This document shows positions 9,202-17,134 of a stretch of DNA of 64,000 nucleotides, one piece after another. The stretch spans positions 1 to 64,000 of the forward strand of contig NZ_AMRL01000006.1 of the NCBI RefSeq assembly GCF_000299935.1, written 5' to 3'. Made by a program: the position numbers and the translations under genes. Each line of letters starts with the position of its first letter. Positions within the stretch are counted from its first letter, which is position 1. The notes below the pieces were generated by a model. The model made no database searches, was not told the origin of the DNA, and worked only from the letters and a program-made list of their open reading frames with translations. Origin of the DNA: Oceanibaculum indicum P24 (GTDB lineage Bacteria > Pseudomonadota > Alphaproteobacteria > Oceanibaculales > Oceanibaculaceae).

Positions 9202-9753
9202 ATGCGCTTCATCGGACGGTGGCTTGGTCAGTCGCTGACACTGGCGGCCGGGATTCTGGCGCTTGCACTCGCCGCGCAGGCGCCGGGTTTTGCCGAGCAT
9301 TACATGGCGGCGCTGGAGCAGCGCGCGCAGGAACAGCGCGCCGATATTGCCGGGCGCATCGATGTCGCGCGCCGCTTCTACAGCCTGCCGGAAACCGCCG
9401 ATGCCCGTGCCGTGCTGCTGCACCTGACCGAGCGCGAGCCCGCCAATGCCGAGGGCATCCGCCGCAGCGCGCAGCGGCTGGCGGCGCTGGAAGGGGCGCA
9501 TCGCCGTCTCGTTGAGGCGTCGCCACTGCTGCGGCCGTTGCTGACCCTGCCGGCGGTGGCCGGCGGCAACGCTGTCATCGCCGATGTCGCGGACAGCGCG
9601 CTGGCGGGCTACACGCCCCGCCTGCCACTGTCCCTGCCTGCGCTGGCCTATGGCCTGGCCGGCCTGTTCCTGGGCGTGCTACTGGCGGAAGCGCTCGTCA
9701 GCCTCGCACGGATGCCGTTCCGGCGTGCCACCCCAGCGCCCCGGCCCTGGTAG
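9202..9753 (+). CDS. DUF2937 family membrane protein
   Basis: A 183-residue protein with an N-terminal hydrophobic segment (about 9-25), a soluble loop containing EHYMAALEQRAQEQRADIAGRI, and a C-terminal membrane segment (about 142-165). The pattern of a short helix, an APGF-EHY motif and a long helical loop fits the DUF2937 family, whose function is unknown. The start at 9202 follows GGGAGAAGG. It is transcribed away from the TAXI operon and stands alone. Confidence 0.7.
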   Translation: MRFIGRWLGQSLTLAAGILALALAAQAPGFAEHYMAALEQRAQEQRADIAGRIDVARRFYSLPETADARAVLLHLTEREPANAEGIRRSAQRLAALEGAHRRLVEASPLLRPLLTLPAVAGGNAVIADVADSALAGYTPRLPLSLPALAYGLAGLFLGVLLAEALVSLARMPFRRATPAPRPW

Positions 9754-9844
9754 CCTGTCGCGATGTCCACGCGGTGCTAGGCAGTCTCCCGCCCGTCCGA
9801 TAAAGTGACCGCAATAAAGTTCAAGAATGGGGAAAGGTGGGGCG

Positions 9845-10195
9845 ATGCGGTACACACCCGGTCCGTGGCGCATGAAGTCGAACGGCGAACTCTGGTCCTA
9901 TCCGCGCGGCGGCGCACCGGGACAGGTCGGCCAGATGTACTGGAGCGGCAAGCATGAAGACCGTGCCGGCAATGCCCGGCTGATTTCCTTTGCCGCCGAT
10001 CTGTCCGAGGATTTGCAGGAACTCTATCGCCTTGTCTCGCAGCCTTCGGTGGTGGCGGCGATCAAGGCCGACCAGAAAATCTACGGCAAGGCGCGTCTGA
10101 TCATCGAGAACAGCCGGCAGACGCTGGAACAGGCCACCGGCGAGAAGCTGCCTGAATGGCCGCATATCGACCCCACGAAGAGCCTGGCTTCCTGA
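9845..10195 (+). CDS. Small hypothetical protein with phage-type TPGPW/NARLI motifs
   Basis: A 116-residue soluble protein. It opens with MRYTPGPWRM and continues with GNARLISFAADLSEDLQELYRL. The TPGPW start and the NARLI-x3-A-x-DL pattern are common in small proteins of tailed phages, where they are of unknown function; I infer a domesticated phage-type gene. No other phage gene is near, and base composition is normal for the window. The start at 9845 has AAAGGTGGGG upstream; an ATG six codons earlier is possible. It lies just ahead of another unknown gene. Confidence 0.6.
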   Translation: MRYTPGPWRMKSNGELWSYPRGGAPGQVGQMYWSGKHEDRAGNARLISFAADLSEDLQELYRLVSQPSVVAAIKADQKIYGKARLIIENSRQTLEQATGEKLPEWPHIDPTKSLAS

Positions 10196-10218
10196 CACGA
10201 AACTCGTCGGACGATCGC

Positions 10219-10731
10219 ATGGCGGAGCAGGAAATGCGCCTCGAACGCTATATGGAAATTGTCGCCGGCAGCCAGCCAGAAGATTGGCTGATGATTGAGC
10301 GGCCGACCCTGCGGCACCGGTTCACGCCGATGCTGGACGATAAGGAGCAGCTGATCCGGCAGATCATTGATGAGCCGATGGTCGGATTCAGCTATCGCCC
10401 GGACGTGCGGCTGACCCTTTTGTTCGGCCTGGTCGAGATGGCGCAGTACCCGCTGCCGGCAGGCATGCCCTATGCCGAGGAAAACGCCAGGACGGTGCTG
10501 CTGCACTGCCTGTATGAAGGGCAGCTGATCCACACCGAGACACTGCTGAAGGTTGACCGGCAGCGCTGCATCCTGCCGATGCCGGTGGCCTGGGGTGAGC
10601 CGCCGCAGGCCATCCCGCGCCGGCAGCACGATCTGGCCCGGCTGGTGCACCAGCTTGCCGGCCCCTTCACCGATTTCGAGCAGTATTTCAAGAATTCCGG
10701 AATGGCCGTCGTGGAGCGACCCTGGCCCTGA
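10219..10731 (+). CDS. Hypothetical protein, function unknown
   Basis: A 170-residue soluble protein, rich in charged residues, with the segments YMEIVAGSQPEDWLMIERP and QYPLPAGMPYAEENARTVLL. I recognise no family. It starts 23 bases after the preceding small gene and is probably co-transcribed with it. An ATG at 10234 (MRLERYMEI) has the better ribosome-binding site (GGAGCAGGAA) and may be the true start. It converges with the nitrilase-family gene. Confidence 0.6.
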   Translation: MAEQEMRLERYMEIVAGSQPEDWLMIERPTLRHRFTPMLDDKEQLIRQIIDEPMVGFSYRPDVRLTLLFGLVEMAQYPLPAGMPYAEENARTVLLHCLYEGQLIHTETLLKVDRQRCILPMPVAWGEPPQAIPRRQHDLARLVHQLAGPFTDFEQYFKNSGMAVVERPWP

Positions 10732-10740
10732 ACTGTTCCG

Positions 10741-11595
10741 TTATTCCCCGGCGGCGCGCAGCGGCTCTGGCGCGTCCACCGCGAAGTCGCGGTCATGGGT
10801 CAGCGACGGCACCATGCGGCGGGCCTCGGCGATCAGCGCCGTATCGATCTCGGCGGTGACAAAGCCCGGCTCCGTCCCGGCATCGGCCAGCACCTCGCCC
10901 CAGGGGGCGACCACCAGCGAATGGCCATAGGTCTTGCGCCCTTCGGCATGCTCGCCGGTCTGGGCGGGGGCAAAGACAAAACAGCCGGTCTCGATGGCGC
11001 GGGCGCGCTGCAGCACATGCCAGTGCGCCTCGCCGGTGACTTTGGTGAAGGCGGCGGGGATGGTGATGAAGTCTGCCGCGGCCTTGGCCAATGCCCGATA
11101 GAGATAGGCAAAGCGCAGATCGTAGCAGATCGTCATGCCCAGCCGACCCCAGGGCAGGTCGGTGACGACCGCCTTCTCGCCCGGCCGGTAGGTTGCTGAT
11201 TCGCGGTAGGTCTGGCCGTCCTTCACATTCACGTCGAACATGTGAATCTTGTCGTAGCGCGCCTGGATACCGCCCTTCGGATCGATCAGGATCGACCGGT
11301 TGGCCAGCATGGTGTCGCTGAGCTTCACCGACAGCGACCCGGCCAGGAACCACACGCCCAGCTCGCGCGCCAGATCGCGCCAGGCCGCCAGCGCAGGGTG
11401 CGTTTCCTCAGCTTGAGCCTTCGCCAGCGACTGCTCGCGCTTCGGCTCGAACATGGCGGCGATTTCCGGGGTCAGGATGAACTCCGCACCGTCCTTCTTC
11501 GCCGCGCGGGCCTGCGCGTTCACGAAGTCGATGTTCGGCTGGAACTCGCGCTCGGAATTGGTCTGGATCAGCGCGACCTTGAACTTGGCAGTCAT
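10741..11595 (-). CDS. Carbon-nitrogen hydrolase (nitrilase superfamily, Nit2/omega-amidase-like)
   Basis: A 284-residue cytoplasmic hydrolase with the Glu-Lys-Cys triad of the nitrilase superfamily: Glu in LTPEIAAMF (about 44), Lys in ARYDKIHMFD (about 116) and Cys in MTICYDLRF (about 157). Nit2-type members deamidate 2-oxoglutaramate or related omega-amides; others repair deaminated glutathione. The gene follows grxC by 23 bases in an operon comF-grxC-nit, and a link to glutathione metabolism would fit the glutaredoxin neighbour (inference). The start has AAGGAGA upstream. Confidence 0.88.
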   Translation of the reverse strand: MTAKFKVALIQTNSEREFQPNIDFVNAQARAAKKDGAEFILTPEIAAMFEPKREQSLAKAQAEETHPALAAWRDLARELGVWFLAGSLSVKLSDTMLANRSILIDPKGGIQARYDKIHMFDVNVKDGQTYRESATYRPGEKAVVTDLPWGRLGMTICYDLRFAYLYRALAKAAADFITIPAAFTKVTGEAHWHVLQRARAIETGCFVFAPAQTGEHAEGRKTYGHSLVVAPWGEVLADAGTEPGFVTAEIDTALIAEARRMVPSLTHDRDFAVDAPEPLRAAGE

Positions 11596-11618
11596 GACGG
11601 TCTCCTTGGCTTATGCCC

Positions 11619-11882
11619 TCAGGCGGCGCCTTGCAGCATCGGGTCCAGCTTGCCGGCGCGGTCGAGATCGTGCAGATCGTCGCAGCCGCCGACATGGGTG
11701 TCGTCGATGAAAATCTGCGGGACGGAGTTTCGGCCGCCCGCCTTTTCGCGCATCTCCGCCCGCTTGCCGCTGTTGAAGGTGACGTCGATCTCCTCGAAAT
11801 CGGCGCCCTTCTGCTTCAGCAATTGCTTGGCGGCGTGACAGTAGGGGCACATCAGCGTGCTGTAGATAACGATCTTGGCCAT
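11619..11882 (-). CDS. grxC: Glutaredoxin 3
   Basis: An 87-residue dithiol glutaredoxin with the active site CPYC (Cys12/Cys15), the conserved VPQIFIDD cis-proline segment and the glutathione-binding GGCDDL motif. It reduces protein disulfides and mixed glutathione disulfides in the cytoplasm. The start at 11882 follows AGAGGA; a longer in-frame extension lacks homologous sequence. It sits between comF and the nitrilase-family gene, all on the minus strand. Confidence 0.95.
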   Translation of the reverse strand: MAKIVIYSTLMCPYCHAAKQLLKQKGADFEEIDVTFNSGKRAEMREKAGGRNSVPQIFIDDTHVGGCDDLHDLDRAGKLDPMLQGAA

Positions 11883-11959
11883 GTCGGTCCTCTTTGCGGG
11901 CAGCGGCAGCATAGCGCCGCACCCTCTGGCTTGGCAGGAATTTCTATAACAGATGGGCC

Positions 11960-12733
11960 TTAATTTTCCGCCGTGAAGACCCGGGCCAGCGCCAGCACCG
12001 CAACCTGTGTGGCGCCGGCGGCCAGCAACGCGCGGGCGCAGGCTTCCACCGTCGCCCCGGTTGTCACGACATCGTCGATCAGCAGGACGCGCTGCCCGGC
12101 CAGCTGGGCGCGCTGCAACTCGGTCACGGCAATTGCGCCGGCCAGGTTGGTCAGACGCTGGCGCCGGCGCAGCCCGCCCTGGCTGCGGGTGCGGCGGCGG
12201 CGTATCAGCACATCGGTGGCGACCGGGATGCCCCGCCTCTGTCCGAGCGCCAGCGCCAGCAGGGCGGCCTGATTGTAGCGCCTGCCCAGAAGCCGCCAGC
12301 GATGCAGCGGCACCGGCACGATCAGGTCGGCATCGTCCAGCAGTTCCGCCCCGGCACGCTCAAGCCAGCCGGCCAGCGCCGGCGTCATGTGCAGCTGGTC
12401 GCCATGCTTGTAGCCCAGAATGAGGCGCCGGCTGATAGCACTGTAACGGGTCGCGGCGCGCATCCGCCGGTAGGGCGGCGGGCTGGCGATACAGGCAGCG
12501 CACAGGCTGCCTTCCGGCATTTCGAAGCTGAAGGGCAGACCGCAACAGGCGCAGTGCGGCGGTCCCAGAAAATCAACCTGCTTCCAGCAATCGGCGCACA
12601 GCGCGCCATGGCGGTCCACCGGCACGCGGCAGGACAGGCAGAGCGGCGGGAGCAGCGCATCGAGAATGCCCGAGGCCAGGCGCGGGATACGCCCTGTCCC
12701 GCTGAATATGCTGTGAAGACCTCCCGCCCGCAT
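11960..12733 (-). CDS. comF: ComF family protein (phosphoribosyltransferase domain)
   Basis: A 257-residue protein with an N-terminal double zinc ribbon (CLSC...CADC and CACC...CAAC) and a C-terminal phosphoribosyltransferase domain whose PRPP loop is VLLIDDVVTTGAT. The conserved segment YNQAALLALAL also fits ComF. ComF proteins are needed for DNA uptake in competent bacteria; in non-competent lineages the role is unclear. A GTG at 12754 is an alternative start seven codons upstream; I favour the ATG because GAGAGACGGGC precedes it. Confidence 0.88.
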   Translation of the reverse strand: MRAGGLHSIFSGTGRIPRLASGILDALLPPLCLSCRVPVDRHGALCADCWKQVDFLGPPHCACCGLPFSFEMPEGSLCAACIASPPPYRRMRAATRYSAISRRLILGYKHGDQLHMTPALAGWLERAGAELLDDADLIVPVPLHRWRLLGRRYNQAALLALALGQRRGIPVATDVLIRRRRTRSQGGLRRRQRLTNLAGAIAVTELQRAQLAGQRVLLIDDVVTTGATVEACARALLAAGATQVAVLALARVFTAEN

Positions 12734-12830
12734 GCCCGTCTCTCGTCGCTGCACTGCCTAGCTTGCGCCATGATCCCGTGTTACATCCTACAACCGTTGG
12801 CACCGCATGCCCGAAGCGAAAAGGACGGAT

Positions 12831-13235
12831 ATGATTTCTCCCCAGGTCGCGCTGATCTACGTCATGGTCCTGGTGTCCGCCAGCGACAGCGACATGACCG
12901 ACGCCGAATTCAAGACCATCGGCGATATCGTCACCCACCTGCCCGTGTTCAGCGAGTTCGAGGTGGACAACCTGCCCTCCATCGCCAGCAGCTGCGCCGA
13001 CATGCTGCAGGCGGAGAACGGCCTCGACGCCGCGATGGACCTGATCCATAAGTCGCTGCCGGAGAAGCTGCGCGAGACCGCCTATGCGGTTGCCTGCGAC
13101 GTCGCCGCCAGCGATGGCAAGGCGAGCCAGGAAGAGCTGCGGCTGCTGGAAATGCTGCGCCACAAGCTGCATGTGGACCGGCTGGTCGCCGCCGCCATCG
13201 AGCGCGGCGCCCGCGCGCGCTATATGCCGGTCTAG
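12831..13235 (+). CDS. TerB-like (tellurite resistance/DUF533-type) protein
   Basis: A 134-residue all-helical acidic protein with two TerB-like repeats: SASDSDMTDAEFKTIGDIV near the start and AASDGKASQEELRLLEML near the end. Each has the D-G/S-x-x-x-x-E-E pattern of TerB metal-binding helices. The function of stand-alone TerB proteins in alphaproteobacteria is not established. The start has AAAAGGACGGAT upstream. It overlaps the convergent pseudoprotease gene by 4 bases. Confidence 0.75.
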   Translation: MISPQVALIYVMVLVSASDSDMTDAEFKTIGDIVTHLPVFSEFEVDNLPSIASSCADMLQAENGLDAAMDLIHKSLPEKLRETAYAVACDVAASDGKASQEELRLLEMLRHKLHVDRLVAAAIERGARARYMPV

Positions 13236-14194
13236 TAGGTCCGGTTCAGCTTCAGATAGCGATAGCGGTTGCCGGTTCGGACCTCGACCGGCCGGGCCGT
13301 CAGCCCGTCCAGGACCTGTATCGTGGCGATGCTGCCAGGCTCGCCGGCCCGCCATAGCGCCCGGTAGAAATCGGCCAGTGTCGCGGTCGGCGTGCCGCCG
13401 ATACCCAGAACCAGATCGTTGCGCTTCAGCCCGGCCAGATCGGCGGGGCTGTCAGGCGATACGCGGCGCACGAACAGCCGGCCGCGCTCCTCGTCGAGCT
13501 GCAGGCCGAGCCAGGGGCGCGGCGGCTGCGGCGAGCGGCCGGTTTCCATCAGCGGCTCAAGGATTGGCAGTAGCGCTTCGACCGGGATGAACATGTTTCC
13601 CGGCACGCCCAGCCCCGGCACCGCATCGCCGACGATCAGTGAGCCAACGCCGACCAGCCTGCCACCCTGGTCGATCAGGGCAGCCCCGGCGAAATTCTCA
13701 TAGGGCGGGCTGGTGAAGATCGCGTTTTCCAGCAGATATTCCCAGTAACCGGCGAAGGTGCGGCGAGAGGTGACGAGGGCCGGTTGCGCCGCTGCCGATC
13801 CGCCATGGCCGGCAATCAGCACCCGGTCGCGTTCCTTCAGCTGGCTGGAATCGCCCAGCTCCAGCGCCGGGACGCCCAGATCGCGCATCGGCCGTACCAG
13901 GCCAAAGCCGGTTTCGTGATCATAGGCCATGATCTCGCCGGGCACCTGCCTTCCATCGGCGGTGCGCAGCGTCACCGCATCGGCTTCAAGAATGACATAG
14001 CCGACGGTCAGCACGGCGCGTCCCTCGGTGATCACCATACCGCTGCCGGTGCGTGCGCTGCCGAGCGACTCGGCCGTCCTGGCGTCGCCGGGGATACGGG
14101 CCTGAACCTCGACGATGGAAGACAGCAGGTCGGCAGCCTGCACCTTGCCGGCAAAAAGCAGCAGCAGGCACAGAAACGGGAACAAACGCCTCAT
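13232..14194 (-). CDS. Secreted S1C (DegP/HtrA-like) protease homologue with PDZ domain, catalytic triad apparently lost
   Basis: A 320-residue protein: signal peptide (MRRLFPFLCLLLLFAGKVQA), a trypsin-like domain (about 25-215) and a C-terminal PDZ domain (about 225-310). Laid against DegP by eye, the His segment TNNHVI reads LTVGYVI (His to Tyr), the Asp segment SDIALL reads TGFGLV (Asp to Gly) and the Ser segment GNSGGAL reads NFAGAAL (Ser to Ala). The fold motif GSGMVI and the strand after the Ser position are kept. I infer a periplasmic pseudoprotease that binds peptides or regulates a partner. The start at 14194 has GGAGG seven bases upstream; ATG at 14197 is equivalent. Confidence 0.75.
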   Translation of the reverse strand: MRRLFPFLCLLLLFAGKVQAADLLSSIVEVQARIPGDARTAESLGSARTGSGMVITEGRAVLTVGYVILEADAVTLRTADGRQVPGEIMAYDHETGFGLVRPMRDLGVPALELGDSSQLKERDRVLIAGHGGSAAAQPALVTSRRTFAGYWEYLLENAIFTSPPYENFAGAALIDQGGRLVGVGSLIVGDAVPGLGVPGNMFIPVEALLPILEPLMETGRSPQPPRPWLGLQLDEERGRLFVRRVSPDSPADLAGLKRNDLVLGIGGTPTATLADFYRALWRAGEPGSIATIQVLDGLTARPVEVRTGNRYRYLKLNRTY

Positions 14195-14341
14195 CATGCA
14201 CCTCCATCGGGAGAACGTGCCATACAGGCCGCAAGACCGGCACCACATCATTCATCTAGGGCGATTCTTGCACGGGGAAATCGTGCTATCGTTATGTCCT
14301 GAATTTTGAGCCACGCGGGGATGCGAGGGGACGGAAGGGGC

Positions 14342-14731
14342 ATGAGCCGGGAACATCTGAAGAAGAAGGCGCGGGAAGCGCTGAAGGAGGCGGGCGGCAA
14401 TACCAGCCTCGCCGCCAGGCTGCTGCATGGCTGGGCGATGGAGGACGAGACATTGCTGCTGGCGATGGTGCGACCGATGCTGCCGAGCCTGTCGCTGCTG
14501 GCAGTGCAGCGCGCGGCCGGCACGGATGAGAGCTATCGCACCGGGCGCAAGCGGCGGGCGCAGCCGATCACCGAAAAGGCGGCACTGGAAGCGGTAGCCG
14601 AAGCGCTGAGCGGAAAGCGCGCACCGGCCATGAGTTCCACCCGCACGCCCCTGACCGCGCCATCGGAAGCCAGCACGCGCCATCGCAGCGCCGTGCAGTT
14701 CCTGGCATCGGCCTACAAGCCCAAAAGCTGA
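14342..14731 (+). CDS. Hypothetical protein, function unknown
   Basis: A 129-residue basic protein with no signal peptide. The N-terminal 70 residues look helical (SREHLKKKAREALKEAGG, then AARLLHGWAMEDETLLLAM); the C-terminal third is low-complexity and rich in Ser, Thr and Arg. I recognise no domain. It is transcribed divergently from the pseudoprotease gene. The start at 14342 follows GGAAGGGGC; an in-frame ATG at 14306 exists without a good site. Confidence 0.6.
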   Translation: MSREHLKKKAREALKEAGGNTSLAARLLHGWAMEDETLLLAMVRPMLPSLSLLAVQRAAGTDESYRTGRKRRAQPITEKAALEAVAEALSGKRAPAMSSTRTPLTAPSEASTRHRSAVQFLASAYKPKS

Positions 14732-14782
14732 AAATCTGAAGATTACTTGACCGGTACTGCCGGTCCGCAATGCCGGACGCGG

Positions 14783-15445
14783 CTACTTCTTGGGGCGCGG
14801 CCGGCAGTCGTCGGGCCGTGCGTTCACGACATTGTGATAGAGCTTCTTCACATATTCCGGGTCGGCGCCAATCGTCCGGGCGCTTCCCGTCGTGTTGCGC
14901 TCCGCGGTTTCGGCAACGCCGGCCGACACCATGAAGGGCGTCGCCTCGTCCGGCATGATGTGATAGCCGGTCCGTTCCAGGTCGGTGATGATCTCGACCG
15001 CCGTCTTGGCAAAGCGGCGATAGGAAGAATCAACCATGTCCTTCCGGCCGGTGGGGGCGGAAGCGCGGGCCAGCGCCATCGAGATGATGTTGACCAGCAG
15101 GTCGGTGTCGCGGCTCTGGATCCAGGCATTCGCCATCGCGCCCATGACGGCGTTGATATAGAGCGCGGCGCCGCGCTGGCCCATCAGCTTGTTGGCGCCC
15201 GGCTGCTGGTCGGCCTGCGCGATCATCTGGTCGGTCAACTCGCGCGGCGTAACCATGAACCCGGCAATTTCCAGCGACCGGACCAGGTCGTTCGCATCCT
15301 CGGCGTAGCGGTCCCATTCCTGTTCGACCAGGAAGGACCCCAGCATGTCGTTGCCGGCGCCCTGGACGCGATTCAGGAACCGCGCGAACTCCTTCGCGAA
15401 GTACTGAACGATCTTGGGGTCGGACGGCTGACTCTGGATGCGCAT
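14783..15445 (-). CDS. Hypothetical protein, function unknown
   Basis: A 220-residue soluble protein beginning MRIQSQPSDPKIVQYFAKEF. It looks all-helical, with the segments GAGNDMLGSFLVEQEWDRYAED and MARASAP-type loops, and it lacks signal peptide and membrane segments. I do not recognise a family. It lies in a run of minus-strand unknown genes with the degenerate regulator pair. The start at 15445 has GAAGGGAAT about ten bases upstream. Confidence 0.65.
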   Translation of the reverse strand: MRIQSQPSDPKIVQYFAKEFARFLNRVQGAGNDMLGSFLVEQEWDRYAEDANDLVRSLEIAGFMVTPRELTDQMIAQADQQPGANKLMGQRGAALYINAVMGAMANAWIQSRDTDLLVNIISMALARASAPTGRKDMVDSSYRRFAKTAVEIITDLERTGYHIMPDEATPFMVSAGVAETAERNTTGSARTIGADPEYVKKLYHNVVNARPDDCRPRPKK

Positions 15446-15921
15446 ACTCTGATTCCCTTCTTCGGCACCCTCATGCAATAGAGATGATGCCGAATCAACC
15501 AAATATGAAGTCTATTGTGACGATTCTGACGATTGGTCGGCGTGCCTGTCCGGCACCCTATGCTTTGGATCGGCATGCGCGCAAGCCGATCACCCGCAAA
15601 GTCCAGGCCATTTTGGCCCGTTCGCCATGCGGCTTAATGTATAACGAGAATAGGAACTTAAAAACAAAAAGTCATCGGGAAACGCTGAAAAGGGCAGGGC
15701 TACTGTACTAAATGAAGAGCCGTTACGAATTGATGCGATAATAAAAATCAGTTTCGAATAGGCGCATTATCAGTCGTGGAAGGTGCCAGTTTTCGCCACT
15801 CCCGGTCTGTAAAAAAGCGAAGGTCGGCGCGCATTATTTCATGCTGATGGAGCCGGCGTATCGCCGCTGAGTTCAATTCGGCCGGCGTGCCGGCATGTGC
15901 CGGAGGTCAGTACGCTGAAAA
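15446..15921. other. 476-base gap without a convincing gene, partly AT-rich
   Basis: The stretch separates two minus-strand genes. About 15640-15760 is AT-rich compared with the flanks. GATAAT and ATTATC are placed symmetrically around 15735-15775, and GGCGCATTAT and GCGCGCATTAT recur at about 15762 and 15830. A 75-codon open frame on the plus strand has no ribosome-binding site and no recognisable sequence, so I do not call it. The promoter of the minus-strand gene starting at 15445 should lie at its left end. Confidence 0.5.
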
Positions 15922-16437
15922 TCAGGCCGGCCGGCGGGGCGGCATTCCAGACGTGGGAGGTTTCGGCGCGGCCTTCAGCGGGGTCTGCGGACCGACCGAC
16001 TTGAAGGAGGTCGTCTGGTTGCTGGCTGGCGGCACGGATGGCGCAGCGGTTGGCCGGGCGGTCGCCGATTCCCGGGGCCGGATGCCGTTCGGCAGGCGCG
16101 GGAAGATGATCGTCTTCTCGCGGTCGGCCAGTTCGCGCCAGTCGCGGTGGCTGGCGCGGGCAACCCGCTGGAAGTGCCAGGCGCGTTCCTCCGCGGCATC
16201 GCCAATCTGCTGGCGCTGCCATCCGGGCAGGGCGTTGAAGGCGGCCTTGGCGGTGAACAGGTCGACGGTGCGCCCGCTTTCATAGGCGCGGCGGACTTCG
16301 CGGGTGACGATGTTCGACATGCCCAGCGTCACGCTGACGGTCTCTGCCAGTATGCCCAGGGCCTGACGATCCTGGCCGCTTCTGGCCTGGCTGTCTTTGG
16401 CCTGACTGCTTCCGGTCTGGCTGTTATCGGATGTCAT
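15922..16437 (-). CDS. Hypothetical protein with Ser/Gln-rich N terminus
   Basis: A 171-residue protein. Residues 1-27 are a Ser/Gln/Asp-rich stretch with a loose repeat (SQAKDSQARSGQDRQ). A central helical part contains LAETVSVTLGMSNIVTREVRRAYESG and WHFQRVARASHRDWRELADREK. The last 50 residues are Pro/Ser/Thr-rich and look disordered. No family is recognised. The start at 16437 follows GGAGAGACG. It is located just downstream of the Hpt-like and response-regulator genes on the same strand. Confidence 0.6.
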   Translation of the reverse strand: MTSDNSQTGSSQAKDSQARSGQDRQALGILAETVSVTLGMSNIVTREVRRAYESGRTVDLFTAKAAFNALPGWQRQQIGDAAEERAWHFQRVARASHRDWRELADREKTIIFPRLPNGIRPRESATARPTAAPSVPPASNQTTSFKSVGPQTPLKAAPKPPTSGMPPRRPA

Positions 16438-16603
16438 CGTCTCTCCTGCGCCGTCCTGCTGGGACATGCCGTAAAATAGCGCGCCGTGAAGAAACGAATA
16501 GCGGTCACGGCTGCCGCTTCTGTTTGCCGGCCATTGTCGATTTGAATCGCGGCGCGTGCAAGCGCTTCCTCCGGCTGGTCCCCTCCGGCGTCGGCGCGCC
16601 GGT

Positions 16604-17089
16604 TCACCAGTTCTTGGCGACGGCGAGGCGGAAGGCCTCCAGCAACTCCTGCTCAACCTTGCCGCCGCTGCCCTGGATACGCTCCGCCAGCACGACGTAC
16701 AGCGCATCGATATGGCAGCGGATGATCGCCATCTGCTTCGGATTGGCGTCGCCCATGCGCCCGGCCACGGCATGCAGCGAGCGGGCGATTTCGGTCAGCA
16801 GCGGATAGTCGAAGGTACCGCCCAGCCCCTTGATGTCGAAGGCGTGCCGCCGGATTTCGACCATCAGGGCCTCCCATCGCGCGGGGTCTGTCTCGGCGCT
16901 GGCCAGCGCTTCCCGCAAGGAACGCAAGGCGGCGGCGACGCTGGCGATGAATTTGTCGCTCGACTGGTGGACGGCCTTCTCGATCTTCTTCAGCTCGTCG
17001 GGCTGCGGATTGATCGAGAACCCTTTCTTGCTGTTCACCGCGCGGCGGCGGAGATCCATCGAGGGCGGAATGATCTGGGCCTTCGCCAT
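16604..17089 (-). CDS. Hpt-like protein lacking the phosphorylatable histidine
   Basis: A 161-residue helical protein of the Hpt type seen in Rhodospirillales. In active relatives the helix reads AHDIKG or AHDMKG with the phosphoryl-accepting His three residues before Lys; here it reads AFDIKGLGGTFDYP, so Phe occupies that position. A histidine two residues earlier (RRHAF) would not be on the same face. The helices around it (EIARSLHAV and the C-terminal AFRLAVAKNW) are intact. The gene follows the response-regulator gene by 45 bases on the same strand. It may still bind a receiver domain without phosphotransfer (inference). Confidence 0.75.
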   Translation of the reverse strand: MAKAQIIPPSMDLRRRAVNSKKGFSINPQPDELKKIEKAVHQSSDKFIASVAAALRSLREALASAETDPARWEALMVEIRRHAFDIKGLGGTFDYPLLTEIARSLHAVAGRMGDANPKQMAIIRCHIDALYVVLAERIQGSGGKVEQELLEAFRLAVAKNW

Positions 17090-17134
17090 ATCGTCGGGAC
17101 CTTGTGTGCTGGTCTGGGGGATGAATTGCGGTAG

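Noticed and set aside
15484-15711. Open frame of 75 codons in the AT-rich gap
   Set aside because: No ribosome-binding site, no recognisable sequence, and it overlaps the start region of the neighbouring minus-strand gene.
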